Shown here: positions 35,261 to 42,990 of the stretch, in pieces
How the letters are laid out: every line of letters begins with the position of its first letter
How positions within the stretch are numbered: the first letter of the stretch is position 1
NCBI GenBank assembly: GCA_944319945.1
Contig: CALUFN010000008.1
Span: 1-64,000, forward strand
DNA: 64,000 nucleotides
Origin: an uncultured Prevotella sp.
Lineage (GTDB): Bacteria; Bacteroidota; Bacteroidia; Bacteroidales; Bacteroidaceae
Direction of reading: 5' to 3'
Notes under the pieces: generated by a model
What the model was told of the DNA's origin: nothing
Database searches by the model: none
Seen by the model: only the letters and a program-made list of their open reading frames with translations
Position numbers and translations under genes: made by a program

Positions 35261-37030
35261 TTATTCGCCTTTTTCCATCTTAGCTTTCAGTTCTGCAAGA
35301 GCGTCGATATCGCCGAGAGTCGTACCTGCTGCAACGTTATTGATTGCAGGAGTTTCCTCCTTCTTTGCCTTCTTGCGGGGAGCCTTCTTGGGCTCTTCCT
35401 TAACATCCTCGAATGTACGGCTGTGTGAAAGGATGATACGCTTTGTCTCCTTGACGAACTCGATAACCTTGAACTGAAGTTCTTCGCCGAGCTGGGCTTG
35501 AGAACCGTCTTCCTTAACGAGATGCTTCGGTGTAGCAAAGCCTTCACCGCCTTCGTTGAGTGCGATTACGGCACCCTTGTCCATAACTTCGGTAATCTTA
35601 CCTGTATGGATTGAACCGGGAGTATAGATCGTCTCGTAAGTATCCCACGGGTTGTCTTCGAGCTGTTTGTGTCCGAGGCTGAGACGGCGGTTCTCCTTGT
35701 CTATTTCAAGAACAACTACGTCAATGTCGGCTCCAACTTGAGTGAACTCAGACGGGTGCTTAACTTTCTTTGTCCAAGAGAGGTCGCTGATGTGGATGAG
35801 ACCGTCAACACCTTCCTCAAGTTCAACGAAGATACCGAAGTTAGTGAAGTTGCGCACCTTTGCCGTGTGTTTGCTTCCTACGGGATATTTAACTTCGATT
35901 GTCTCCCACGGATCTTCTTTCAGCTGTTTGATGCCGAGAGACATCTTGCGCTCCTCGCGGTCGAGAGTAAGGATTACGGCTTCAACCTCGTCGCCTACAT
36001 GCATGAACTCTTGTGCGCTGCGCAGGTGCTGGCTCCAGCTCATTTCAGAAACGTGGATAAGGCCTTCTACGCCCGGAGCAATCTCAACGAATGCACCGTA
36101 GTCAGCGATAACGACAACTTTACCCTTAACGTGGTCGCCAACCTTAAGATTCGGATCGAGCGCATCCCACGGATGGGGAGTAAGCTGCTTCAAGCCGAGG
36201 GCGATACGTTTCTTCTCGTTGTCGAAGTCGAGTATGACGACATTGATCTTCTGATCCAATGTAACTACTTCGTGCGGATCGCTTACGCGGCCCCAAGAAA
36301 GGTCGGTGATATGGATGAGTCCGTCTACGCCGCCGAGATCGACGAATACTCCGTAGGTAGTAATGTTCTTAACCGTACCTTCAAGTATTTGGCCTTTCTC
36401 CAGCTTGCTGATGATTTCTTTCTTCTGTGCTTCAAGTTCAGCCTCGATGAGAGCCTTGTGCGAAACAACGACGTTGCGGAACTCCTGGTTGATCTTAACG
36501 ACCTTGAACTCCATAGTCTTGCCTACGAATACGTCGTAGTCGCGTATCGGGTGAACGTCAATTTGGCTGCCCGGGAGGAATGCTTCGATACCGAATACGT
36601 CAACAATCATGCCACCCTTAGTGCGGCATTTAATGTAGCCTTGAATGACTTCTTCGTTGTCGAGGGCTGCGTTGATGCGCTCCCAGCTCTTGCTTAGACG
36701 GGCTTTCTTGTGTGAGAGGAGAAGCTGTCCCTTCTTGTCTTCCTGATTCTCAACGTAAACTTCAACAGTATCGCCTACCTTCAGGTCGGGGTTGTAGCGG
36801 AATTCGCTTGCAGGAATGATACCGTCGCTCTTGTAACCGATGTTTACTACTACTTCTTTCTTGTCAATAGAAATAACGGTTCCGTCTACGACTTGGTGCT
36901 CGCTGACCTTGTTAAGGGTTTCGTTGTAAGCCTTTTCCAGTTCTTCCTTGCTTACTTTTACACTACTTCCATTCTCAAACTCTTCCCAATCGAAGTCTGC
37001 CAATGGTTGTACGTTCTTTAATTCTGACAT
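35261..37030 (-). CDS. rpsA: 30S ribosomal protein S1
   Basis: S1 binds mRNA on the 30S subunit. The 589-residue protein has six S1/OB-fold repeats; the family phrases recur as GIIPASEFR, GLIHITDLSWGRVSDP, GLIHVSEMSW and GLIHISDLSWTKKVKHPSEF, with the spacer HPWDALDP/DPWET/NPWDT between repeats. The C-terminal 50 residues are Lys- and Glu-rich and end in AELKAKMEKGE. Bacteroidetes lack Shine-Dalgarno use for most genes, which makes S1 important for initiation in this group. It is a single-gene unit with its own terminator, and a -7 element (37095) lies upstream. Confidence 0.97.
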   Translation of the reverse strand: MSELKNVQPLADFDWEEFENGSSVKVSKEELEKAYNETLNKVSEHQVVDGTVISIDKKEVVVNIGYKSDGIIPASEFRYNPDLKVGDTVEVYVENQEDKKGQLLLSHKKARLSKSWERINAALDNEEVIQGYIKCRTKGGMIVDVFGIEAFLPGSQIDVHPIRDYDVFVGKTMEFKVVKINQEFRNVVVSHKALIEAELEAQKKEIISKLEKGQILEGTVKNITTYGVFVDLGGVDGLIHITDLSWGRVSDPHEVVTLDQKINVVILDFDNEKKRIALGLKQLTPHPWDALDPNLKVGDHVKGKVVVIADYGAFVEIAPGVEGLIHVSEMSWSQHLRSAQEFMHVGDEVEAVILTLDREERKMSLGIKQLKEDPWETIEVKYPVGSKHTAKVRNFTNFGIFVELEEGVDGLIHISDLSWTKKVKHPSEFTQVGADIDVVVLEIDKENRRLSLGHKQLEDNPWDTYETIYTPGSIHTGKITEVMDKGAVIALNEGGEGFATPKHLVKEDGSQAQLGEELQFKVIEFVKETKRIILSHSRTFEDVKEEPKKAPRKKAKKEETPAINNVAAGTTLGDIDALAELKAKMEKGE

Positions 37031-37094
37031 AAAAAATAATAATTAAGTTTTTTAATTAATAAAGTTCGACTTTATATTGTTTATAAATCGGCTG

Positions 37095-37102
37095 CAAAGG
37101 TA
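37095..37102 (-). promoter_or_regulatory. Probable -7 element for rpsA
   Basis: The minus strand reads TACCTTTG, a TAnnTTTG match, 65 bases before the start codon; the -33 region is not a clear TTTG. The leader of about 55-60 bases has no obvious hairpin. Confidence 0.5.
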
Positions 37103-37249
37103 CAATTAAATTTGTTCTTGTAAGGAAGTTTCTTATTTAAATGAGCAACTTTATGAATTATTAACATGTGACGGTCGATGATATGAATACATTCCCTTAT
37201 GATATTTTAAAAAGATGTTTTATAAGAGCATGTGTTGAAGTGCTGACGG

Positions 37250-37786
37250 TCAATCGTCGTCGTCATTGTTTTCGGCACGAAGTATTATGCTCGTAGCACC
37301 TATGGTGAAAAGCGTTCCGTCGTATATTATCCTTCTTTCACGGTCGCCCAATATCTCGTTGTCGACGAATGTTCCTGTGTTGCTCGGACCGTCGCGCAAG
37401 ACGTATTTCAAACCCCCTGCTTTGTCTTTCGACACGTTAATGACGCAATGGTTGATGTCTATGCTTGGGTCGTTGGTCTCTATCGGGAGGGTTGTCTTGC
37501 TGCCTTTCATATACCGACCGATAGAGTTGTCGCCGTATTTCAGTGGAAGTACCTGCTTATAATGAAACACGTTTTCTATCACTACGATTGAGCCGTATCC
37601 GTGTTCATTGGCTGCCTCGTCCGGATTTTCTTCTTTTTGCGTGTTTCGGAGTTTAGACTTTCCGATTCTTATTCCGAATTGTTTTCCGCACTGCGGACAT
37701 TCAAATACTAACGATTGGCCTTCCTTGTAGTTCGTTTCGTCGAACGTAATGAACTCATCACATTTAGGGCATCTGACTCTTTTCAT
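37250..37786 (-). CDS. Zinc-ribbon and FHA domain protein
   Basis: A 178-residue protein from the chosen ATG at 37786, which begins MKRVRCPKC. An in-frame ATG at 37816 would overlap the upstream gene by 25 bases and add ten residues before the ribbon. Residues 1-40 are a zinc ribbon (CPKC and CPQC). Residues about 70-170 are a forkhead-associated domain that binds phosphothreonine peptides: NSIGRYMKGSKTTLPIETND and INHCVINV, followed by GPSNTGTFVDNEIL. A Ser/Thr kinase partner is not in the window. The gene starts five bases after the HU-SPOR gene, so the two are an operon. The tail is acidic (DDDD). Confidence 0.85.
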   Translation of the reverse strand: MKRVRCPKCDEFITFDETNYKEGQSLVFECPQCGKQFGIRIGKSKLRNTQKEENPDEAANEHGYGSIVVIENVFHYKQVLPLKYGDNSIGRYMKGSKTTLPIETNDPSIDINHCVINVSKDKAGGLKYVLRDGPSNTGTFVDNEILGDRERRIIYDGTLFTIGATSIILRAENNDDDD

Positions 37787-37791
37787 TGTTT

Positions 37792-38895
37792 TCAGTTTCT
37801 TACTTGGTAGACCCAAGCCTCATTAAAATATTTGTTTCCGCGTAAGTTGTTTAGCATTTCAAGTGCTTCGTTCTCCGTGTCATAATGTCCGTAGACTACT
37901 TTTACCGACCTGTTTTTCTCCACTAAAGTCTTTGCATGCTTAAGTCCTTGCTTGCTAAGGCTTCTTGTAAATTCATCAGCGTTGTTCTTAGTCACCCTGC
38001 TTGCCAATACGAGGCAATAATAGTCTTTCTCTTCGGTGGCTGCCTGACTGCCGTCGGTGGTCGCTTCTTTTTGCGTAAGTGCTTTTACCTCCTTTTTCTT
38101 TATTGAGTCAGTGTCTTTGCTTACTTCCTTTTTTGCTTCGAGTTTTATGCTCTTTGCGTTTTTTATATTATTGTATCCGTCGTTTACGAGCTTCTGTATT
38201 ATTCCGTTATCGATGTTGCTTGTTTGCATTGCTGAGTTGCCCTCATTGACCGGCGTGCCTAATGCGAGGAATAATATTACGGCTATTACGGCTGCGACAA
38301 AATTCCTTATGGCGCTGACTCTTATTTGTATCCGCCTTTCGTCAATGTCGGTTTTATCCGTTGCGGTTTCGTTGGCGTCGACGTATGTCAGCGGCATGCC
38401 CGTGTTGCCGAGCGGTGACGACAGCGGTATGGTTGCGGCTTTCTTCTTTTTCCTGCCTTGTTCGGGAGCGTCTTTTATGCTTTTTTTCATCTCGAACGAA
38501 CTAAGGCTGTATAAGTCGGGCGTTAGGATGCCCGCCTCGCATGGAGTGAACTCTATGTTCCCCTCCTTGTTCATGTAAAGCGTACCTATGCCGTTAAGCA
38601 TGAATGAGCCGTTGTTGGCCAAATGCTGTTTTAACTCGTTTACCTCGTTCTCAATGCGAGTGTATGCTTCGGGGTAACTAATGTCGTAGGTCTCGGCGTA
38701 TGATTGGACAAGAAGTGAATCGTTGACATTCAGCTTTGCGTTGAATCCAAGCGTTCTCAATGGAGGAATAAACATATTATCGTTTTCGTCGTATCTTGCA
38801 GATACGTGGCTTGCAACGAAGCCTCCCAAGCAAGGTACGATAACGCAATCATTGCTTAACAACAATATTTCAATATGCCTGTCCAATTCAATCAT
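37792..38895 (-). CDS. HU-like DNA-binding domain, transmembrane, SPOR domain protein
   Basis: A 367-residue single-pass membrane protein of the Bacteroidetes type with a CCDC81-like HU domain. The HU-like domain is at about 1-135 (NDCVIVPCLGGFVASHVSAR, NGSFMLNGIGTLYMNKEGN). A transmembrane helix (about 194-213, FVAAVIAVILFLALG) follows. A Lys/Glu-rich linker leads to a C-terminal SPOR domain (about 285-367: YYCLVLASRV, VVYGHYDTENEAL) that should bind denuded peptidoglycan glycans outside the cytoplasm. Such a layout could tie nucleoid and septal wall, but that is inference. The transcript appears leaderless: the -7 box ends four bases before the ATG. Confidence 0.87.
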   Translation of the reverse strand: MIELDRHIEILLLSNDCVIVPCLGGFVASHVSARYDENDNMFIPPLRTLGFNAKLNVNDSLLVQSYAETYDISYPEAYTRIENEVNELKQHLANNGSFMLNGIGTLYMNKEGNIEFTPCEAGILTPDLYSLSSFEMKKSIKDAPEQGRKKKKAATIPLSSPLGNTGMPLTYVDANETATDKTDIDERRIQIRVSAIRNFVAAVIAVILFLALGTPVNEGNSAMQTSNIDNGIIQKLVNDGYNNIKNAKSIKLEAKKEVSKDTDSIKKKEVKALTQKEATTDGSQAATEEKDYYCLVLASRVTKNNADEFTRSLSKQGLKHAKTLVEKNRSVKVVYGHYDTENEALEMLNNLRGNKYFNEAWVYQVRN

Positions 38896-39220
38896 GCTGC
38901 AAAATTAGTGCTTTTCTTCGGAAAAAACAAATATATTCGGTGCTTAAACGTAAAAAATGAAAACGGCATATCGTATTTCAGATAATATTTTATACTTTTG
39001 CATGTGAATCATAATGTATTAATGTGGTTTACTTCATGGGTGAAGCCACGGCCTGATATATTAAATTTCGGATTGGAAGAGAACGTTTGCGGCAGTCATG
39101 ATTTAATATATAATAAGGTGTGTCTTTATTAACCACATGCCAATCGTTGATGACGTAACGTTATCCTGATGCGGCGTGAGTCAGATGATGATCATTTATA
39201 TTCAAGATAATAAGTAGTAT
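38896..39220. other. Divergent intergenic region, long ugd leader
   Basis: No gene is seen. It holds the full minus-strand promoter for the HU-SPOR gene (38900-38931) and a plus-strand -7 match, TACTTTTG, at 38993-39000. If the latter is used, ugd has a leader of about 215 bases. Within it ATGTGGTT (near 39022) can pair with AACCACAT (near 39130), and GTGGTTTACTTCA with TGAAGCCAC, so a folded leader is possible. Confidence 0.45.
38900..38931 (-). promoter_or_regulatory. Promoter giving a leaderless HU-SPOR transcript
   Basis: On the minus strand: TTTG (38931-38928), 20 bases, TAATTTTG (38907-38900), then CAGC and the ATG at 38895. The start of transcription should fall at or next to the start codon. 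Confidence 0.8.
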
Positions 39221-40537
39221 ATGAATATTGCGATAGTAGGAACCGGATACGTCGGCTTGGTCTCAGGGGCCTGTTTTGCCGAAACCGGGGCGACCGTAAC
39301 ATGCGTCGACGTCGACGAACATAAGATAGACGCGCTAAAAAAGGGCGTGATACCTATTTATGAACCGGGTCTCGACGAGCTTGTCTTGAAGAATGTCAAG
39401 GCCGGCAGGTTGAAGTTCTCAACGTCTTTGCCCGACGTAATCAACGACCAAGAGATCATTTTCACCGCCGTGGGAACTCCTCCCGACGAGGACGGCAGCG
39501 CTGATTTGAAGTATGTGTTGCAGGTTGCCAAGACGATAGGCGAGAATCTTAACCGTTACTTGGTCGTGGTAACGAAAAGCACCGTTCCCGTTGGAACGTC
39601 GCGAAAGGTCTATGACACCATAAAATCAGAACTTGACAAACGCGGAGCGAACGTCGTCTTCGACGTGGCCAGCAATCCTGAATTTTTGAAGGAAGGTAAC
39701 GCCATAAAGGACTTCATGAGTCCTGACAGGGTTGTCATTGGCGTGGAAAGCGAGCGGGCCAAGAAGATCCTGACAAAGCTGTATCGTCCGTTCCTGATCA
39801 ATAATTTCCGTGTGATCTTTATGGATATCCCCAGTGCCGAGATGACGAAATACGCCGCAAACTCGATGCTTGCCACGCGTATAAGTTTCATGAACGACAT
39901 TGCGAACCTGTGCGAGCTTGTCGGGGCGGATGTCAACAAGGTGCGTGCCGGCATCGGTTCGGATACGAGAATCGGGCGGAAATTCCTCTATCCGGGTTGC
40001 GGCTACGGCGGTTCGTGTTTCCCTAAAGACGTAAAGGCCCTTATAAAGACGGCCGACGACCACGGCTACTCGCTTGAAGTGCTTAAGGCTGTAGAGCGTG
40101 TCAACGAGCGGCAAAAGGGGGTGTTGTTCGACAAGCTGGCAAAGGCTTTTGCCGAAGAGGGCCTTGCCGGTAAGCGTGTGGCCTTGTGGGGACTGGCCTT
40201 TAAGCCTGAGACCGACGACATGCGCGAGTCTACGGCCTTAGTGGTAATCCGTAAACTTCTCGATGCCGGTTGCTCGGTGGCTGTTTACGACCCTGAGGCC
40301 ATGAACGAATGCAGGCGTATAATGGGCGACAAGGTGGAATATTTTGGCAACATGTACGACGCGGCAACATGTGCCGACGCCCTTATGCTGCTTACCGAAT
40401 GGAAGGAGTTCAGGCTCCCCGACTGGGACGTAGTAGGGAACAAGATGAACAAGAAGTTGGTGCTTGACGGTAGGAACATTTACGACAGGGACGACTTGGC
40501 CGAACATGGTTTTGAATATCATTGCATAGGAAAATGA
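39221..40537 (+). CDS. ugd: UDP-glucose 6-dehydrogenase
   Basis: Ugd oxidises UDP-glucose twice to UDP-glucuronate with NAD, supplying capsule and exopolysaccharide precursors. The 438-residue protein has the Rossmann start IAIVGTGYVGLVSGACFAE, the catalytic Cys266 in GCGYGGSCFPKDV, and the C-terminal UDP-binding domain (RVALWGLAFKPETDDMRES). Related UDP-ManNAc dehydrogenases share these motifs, but the sequence around TKSTVPVGTSRKV and the length fit Ugd. Its TGA stop overlaps the ATG of the next gene (ATGA), so a DUF4738 lipoprotein is co-translated. Confidence 0.94.
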   Translation: MNIAIVGTGYVGLVSGACFAETGATVTCVDVDEHKIDALKKGVIPIYEPGLDELVLKNVKAGRLKFSTSLPDVINDQEIIFTAVGTPPDEDGSADLKYVLQVAKTIGENLNRYLVVVTKSTVPVGTSRKVYDTIKSELDKRGANVVFDVASNPEFLKEGNAIKDFMSPDRVVIGVESERAKKILTKLYRPFLINNFRVIFMDIPSAEMTKYAANSMLATRISFMNDIANLCELVGADVNKVRAGIGSDTRIGRKFLYPGCGYGGSCFPKDVKALIKTADDHGYSLEVLKAVERVNERQKGVLFDKLAKAFAEEGLAGKRVALWGLAFKPETDDMRESTALVVIRKLLDAGCSVAVYDPEAMNECRRIMGDKVEYFGNMYDAATCADALMLLTEWKEFRLPDWDVVGNKMNKKLVLDGRNIYDRDDLAEHGFEYHCIGK

Positions 40538-41355
40538 CCAAGTACGTATATTTACATATCGTCGTGCTCTTGGCGTTTGTCTTTATCATCGCCGGATGCA
40601 GGGATAAGGCGGAGCGGCCTGCGGCACCGGTAGAGGACGCTAAGGCTAAGGCCATGCTTGAGGGGGTGTGGATCGACGCGGACGAGGAAAGCGTAGTGTT
40701 CAGGATAAAAGGCGACACGGTCTATTATCCCGACTCTACCAGCCAGCCCGTGGCGTTCAAGATAATAAGGGACACGATGATATTATCCGGTGGAAACGGG
40801 GTGTCAAGGTATCCGATAGTAAAGCAGGGGTCTTATGTGTTTGAGTTTAAGAACCAAAACAACGACATCGTAAGGCTTGTGAAGAGCGACGATCCTAACG
40901 ACTCGCTATATTTTGTGCGCAGGCCGGTCGTAACCTTAAACCAGAAGAAAATCATCAAGCGCGACTCCGTGGTGACGTTCGACGACAGGCAATACCACTG
41001 CTACGTGCAGGTGAACCCTACCACCTACAAGGTATTTAGGACGTATTACAACTCTGAAGGCATAGAGATCGACAACATTTATTACGACAACATAATCCAT
41101 ATAAGCATATTCGCCGGGGCCGACCGCCTGTTCTCAAAAGATTTCAGAAAGAGCGATTTCGGCAACTTTGTCCCTAAGAACATGCTGAAGCAATGCATCT
41201 TAAGCGACATAAAGCTCTCGGGCCTGGATGGCAAAGGCTTCAGATACCAAGTGCAACTCGCCATACCCGACAGCCCGAGCAGTTTCATGTTAAATATGAC
41301 GATCACGTATGACGGCAAGGTTGACATGAAGGTGTCTAATCCGGCAGGTGCGTAG
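40534..41355 (+). CDS. DUF4738-type lipoprotein
   Basis: A 273-residue predicted lipoprotein: MTKYVYLHIVVLLAFVFIIAGC with the lipid Cys at 22 (quoted in parts, lipobox IAGC). I think it belongs to DUF4738, a Bacteroidales family without known function. The ATG at 40534 is chosen because it forms an ATGA overlap with ugd; a TTG lies 12 bases earlier. The first half has short beta-rich segments (GVWIDADEESVVFRIKGDTV) like a lipocalin-type quantity domain, the second half HCYVQVNPTTYKVFRTYYN. It is followed by a clear terminator. Confidence 0.75.
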   Translation: MTKYVYLHIVVLLAFVFIIAGCRDKAERPAAPVEDAKAKAMLEGVWIDADEESVVFRIKGDTVYYPDSTSQPVAFKIIRDTMILSGGNGVSRYPIVKQGSYVFEFKNQNNDIVRLVKSDDPNDSLYFVRRPVVTLNQKKIIKRDSVVTFDDRQYHCYVQVNPTTYKVFRTYYNSEGIEIDNIYYDNIIHISIFAGADRLFSKDFRKSDFGNFVPKNMLKQCILSDIKLSGLDGKGFRYQVQLAIPDSPSSFMLNMTITYDGKVDMKVSNPAGA

Positions 41356-41435
41356 GCCTGACGCTGTTAGTCGTTCGTCAGTATCGGTAATATTGTTAGA
41401 GTCATGTTGAATTTATGGTTCTGATTGCGCAAATG

Positions 41436-41510
41436 CTGCCGGGTTGCGCCGGCAGGAGTTTGTGTCAAAATGCAATGAGGCCCGTGAGACTTCATTGCAT
41501 TTTGTTTTTT
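41436..41510 (+). terminator. Terminator region of ugd-DUF4738
   Basis: CTGCCGG/CCGGCAG (41436-41455) forms a small hairpin. It is followed by a perfect 12-base stem, AAAATGCAATGA (41467-41478) with TCATTGCATTTT (41492-41503), and then GTTTTTT. The second hairpin is a classic intrinsic terminator. Confidence 0.88.
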
Positions 41511-42023
41511 GCTTAATCGTTAGAAGGCCGTTCGGCCGAAACAAAAGCGCTCTTGCCCGAAATTACGCGCTGCTGCATGTGCAAATACAATGGTCTGATA
41601 TGCAGCCGGTTACTTGCGCTTTTGTATATGATGTGCAGACGGAAGAGGGCCGTTGCGCCCTTAACGGCATGTCTTTCGCCGCCGATTCGTGTCGTATCAG
41701 CCATGTTTTCCAGCCTGAAAAGCTATCTTTACCGCTCCCGTTAGCATCCTTTTGCCGTGCAATAAGCCGCCTTCCGTATGCCGTCAGGTCTTCTTTTGTG
41801 CGTTTTACGGTATTCTTGCGTGCTGAAAACCGCTATTTTGCGTATCGGTATTTCTATTTCCGTTATATCCCGTGACATTCCCAATTTGTCGTTTTGACAT
41901 CCTTTTCACCTAAATTCTTCCATTTTGCCGTTAGGGTGGCAGCGGCGTGCCTGCGTTTTGCGTAAGTCTTATCCGCAATATGAAGCCGCGTTTAAACCTT
42001 TTAACTCTTTTGCTGTTGTAAAA
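41511..42023. other. Gene-free stretch upstream of rplU
   Basis: One open frame spans 41444-41875, but it starts upstream of the terminator stem, runs through it, and its Arg/Phe/Ser-rich product resembles no protein I know, so I do not call it. No repeat family of the window is present here. Confidence 0.5.
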
Positions 42024-42055
42024 TTTGGAGGTTTGGATTAATTGTTATAATTTTG
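42024..42055 (+). promoter_or_regulatory. Promoter of rplU-rpmA
   Basis: TTTG (42024-42027), 20 bases, TAATTTTG (42048-42055): a complete Bacteroidetes promoter. The leader to the rplU ATG is about 78 bases. Confidence 0.82.
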
Positions 42056-42073
42056 CAGCCGATTTAGTCCGCA

Positions 42074-42111
42074 AAGGCTTGAGCAAGTCGTAGCACGGTG
42101 CTACGCGCCTT
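42074..42111 (+). promoter_or_regulatory. Hairpin in the rplU leader
   Basis: CGTAGCA (42089-42095) and TGCTACG (42099-42105) form a perfect stem with loop CGG, inside an outer AAGGC/GCCTT pair (42074-42078 with 42107-42111). It occupies the middle of the short leader and may bind L21 or L27 for feedback, as ribosomal protein leaders do elsewhere; this is an inference. Confidence 0.45.
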
Positions 42112-42139
42112 ACGGAGAAACCCGTTTAATATAATATTA

Positions 42140-42457
42140 ATGTACGCAATTGTAGAAATTAACGGTCAGCAGTTCAAGGCCGAGCAGGGTAAGAAACTGT
42201 TCGTGAACCACATGAAGAACGTGGAGGAAGGCCAGGCTGTTGAGTTCGACAAGGTACTGCTTGTCGACAAGGATGGTTCAGTACAAGTAGGCGCCCCGAC
42301 AGTAGACGGCGCAAAAGTAGTGTGTGAGGTTGTAAATCCTCTCGTTAAAGGTGACAAGGTCATCGTGTTCAAGATGAAGCGCAGAAAAGACTACCGTAAG
42401 AAGAACGGCCACCGCGCACAGTTCACCGAGGTTAAAATCAAGGAAGTAATCGCTTAA
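42140..42457 (+). CDS. rplU: 50S ribosomal protein L21
   Basis: L21 binds 23S rRNA in the large subunit. The 105-residue protein starts [20 protein letters not shown], the standard N-terminus. An earlier in-frame ATG at 42098 would translate the leader hairpin and is rejected. It ends with the usual Lys-rich [23 protein letters not shown] stretch (cited as [20 protein letters not shown]). It precedes rpmA by 18 bases, as in most bacteria. Confidence 0.97.
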   Translation: MYAIVEINGQQFKAEQGKKLFVNHMKNVEEGQAVEFDKVLLVDKDGSVQVGAPTVDGAKVVCEVVNPLVKGDKVIVFKMKRRKDYRKKNGHRAQFTEVKIKEVIA

Positions 42458-42475
42458 ATTCAGGAGGAACAAGAA

Positions 42476-42739
42476 ATGGCACATAAAAAAGGTGTAGGTA
42501 GTTCGAAGAACGGACGTGAATCAGCTTCTCAAAGATTAGGCGTTAAGATTTGGGGCGGTCAGAAGGTTATCGCAGGCAACATCATCGTTCGCCAGCGCGG
42601 TACCAAGCACAACCCGGGAAATAACGTAGGTATCGGCAAGGACGACACTCTCTATGCACTGGTAGACGGCGTGGTAAACTTCCACAAGGGCCGCAGGAAC
42701 AGGAGCGTGGTGTCTGTAATTCCTGAGACTGAAGCCTAA
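42476..42739 (+). CDS. rpmA: 50S ribosomal protein L27
   Basis: L27 sits near the peptidyl transferase centre. The 87-residue protein starts [20 protein letters not shown] with [10 protein letters not shown] and [21 protein letters not shown], the normal family sequence without the cleaved N-terminal leader of Firmicutes. Here a sequence AGGAGG-like (aggagg in caggaggaac, 42460-42469) lies before the ATG, which is unusual because most genes in this window have no Shine-Dalgarno site. Confidence 0.97.
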   Translation: MAHKKGVGSSKNGRESASQRLGVKIWGGQKVIAGNIIVRQRGTKHNPGNNVGIGKDDTLYALVDGVVNFHKGRRNRSVVSVIPETEA

Positions 42740-42775
42740 GCAAGAGTTTTTATTTACTTATTCCAAACAAACAAC

Positions 42776-42811
42776 AAAAATCCCATTTCTCTCATGAGAT
42801 TTGGGATTTTT
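42776..42811 (+). terminator. Terminator of rplU-rpmA
   Basis: AAAAATCCCATTTCTC and GAGATTTGGGATTTTT form a 16-base stem with two internal mismatches and loop TCAT, beginning 37 bases after the rpmA stop. The A- and U-rich base makes it functional in both directions. Confidence 0.85.
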
Positions 42812-42846
42812 GCCGTTTTTTATATATACGCTTGGAGAATATTTTG

Positions 42847-42854
42847 TAATTTTG
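42847..42854 (+). promoter_or_regulatory. Probable -7 element for serS
   Basis: TAATTTTG matches TAnnTTTG, 137 bases before serS. The family A repeat lies between it and the gene and would be part of the mRNA leader. No good -33 box. Confidence 0.45.
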
Positions 42855-42879
42855 CAATCGGTAAAAGAAGCACGGTCGT

Positions 42880-42969
42880 GCGGCATTACGTTTATACGGT
42901 TTGACGGTAACCAATAAAAATTATAACCGTAAAACCTAATGACCGTAAAACCATAAAGCCTTATGACCG
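42880..42969. repeat. ACGGTT/AACCGT inverted short-word repeat (family A)
   Basis: Left words (tttatacggtttgacggtaa) and inverted words (ataaccgtaaaacctaatga, gaccgtaaaaccataaagcc) with a short spacer lie just before serS. Confidence 0.85.
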
Positions 42970-42990
42970 TACATATAAAATAATATAACT

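Noticed and set aside
41444..41875. Open frame of 143 codons upstream of rplU
   Set aside because: It runs through the perfect terminator stem at 41467-41503, has no promoter, and its Arg/Phe/Ser-rich product fits no family; chance open frame.
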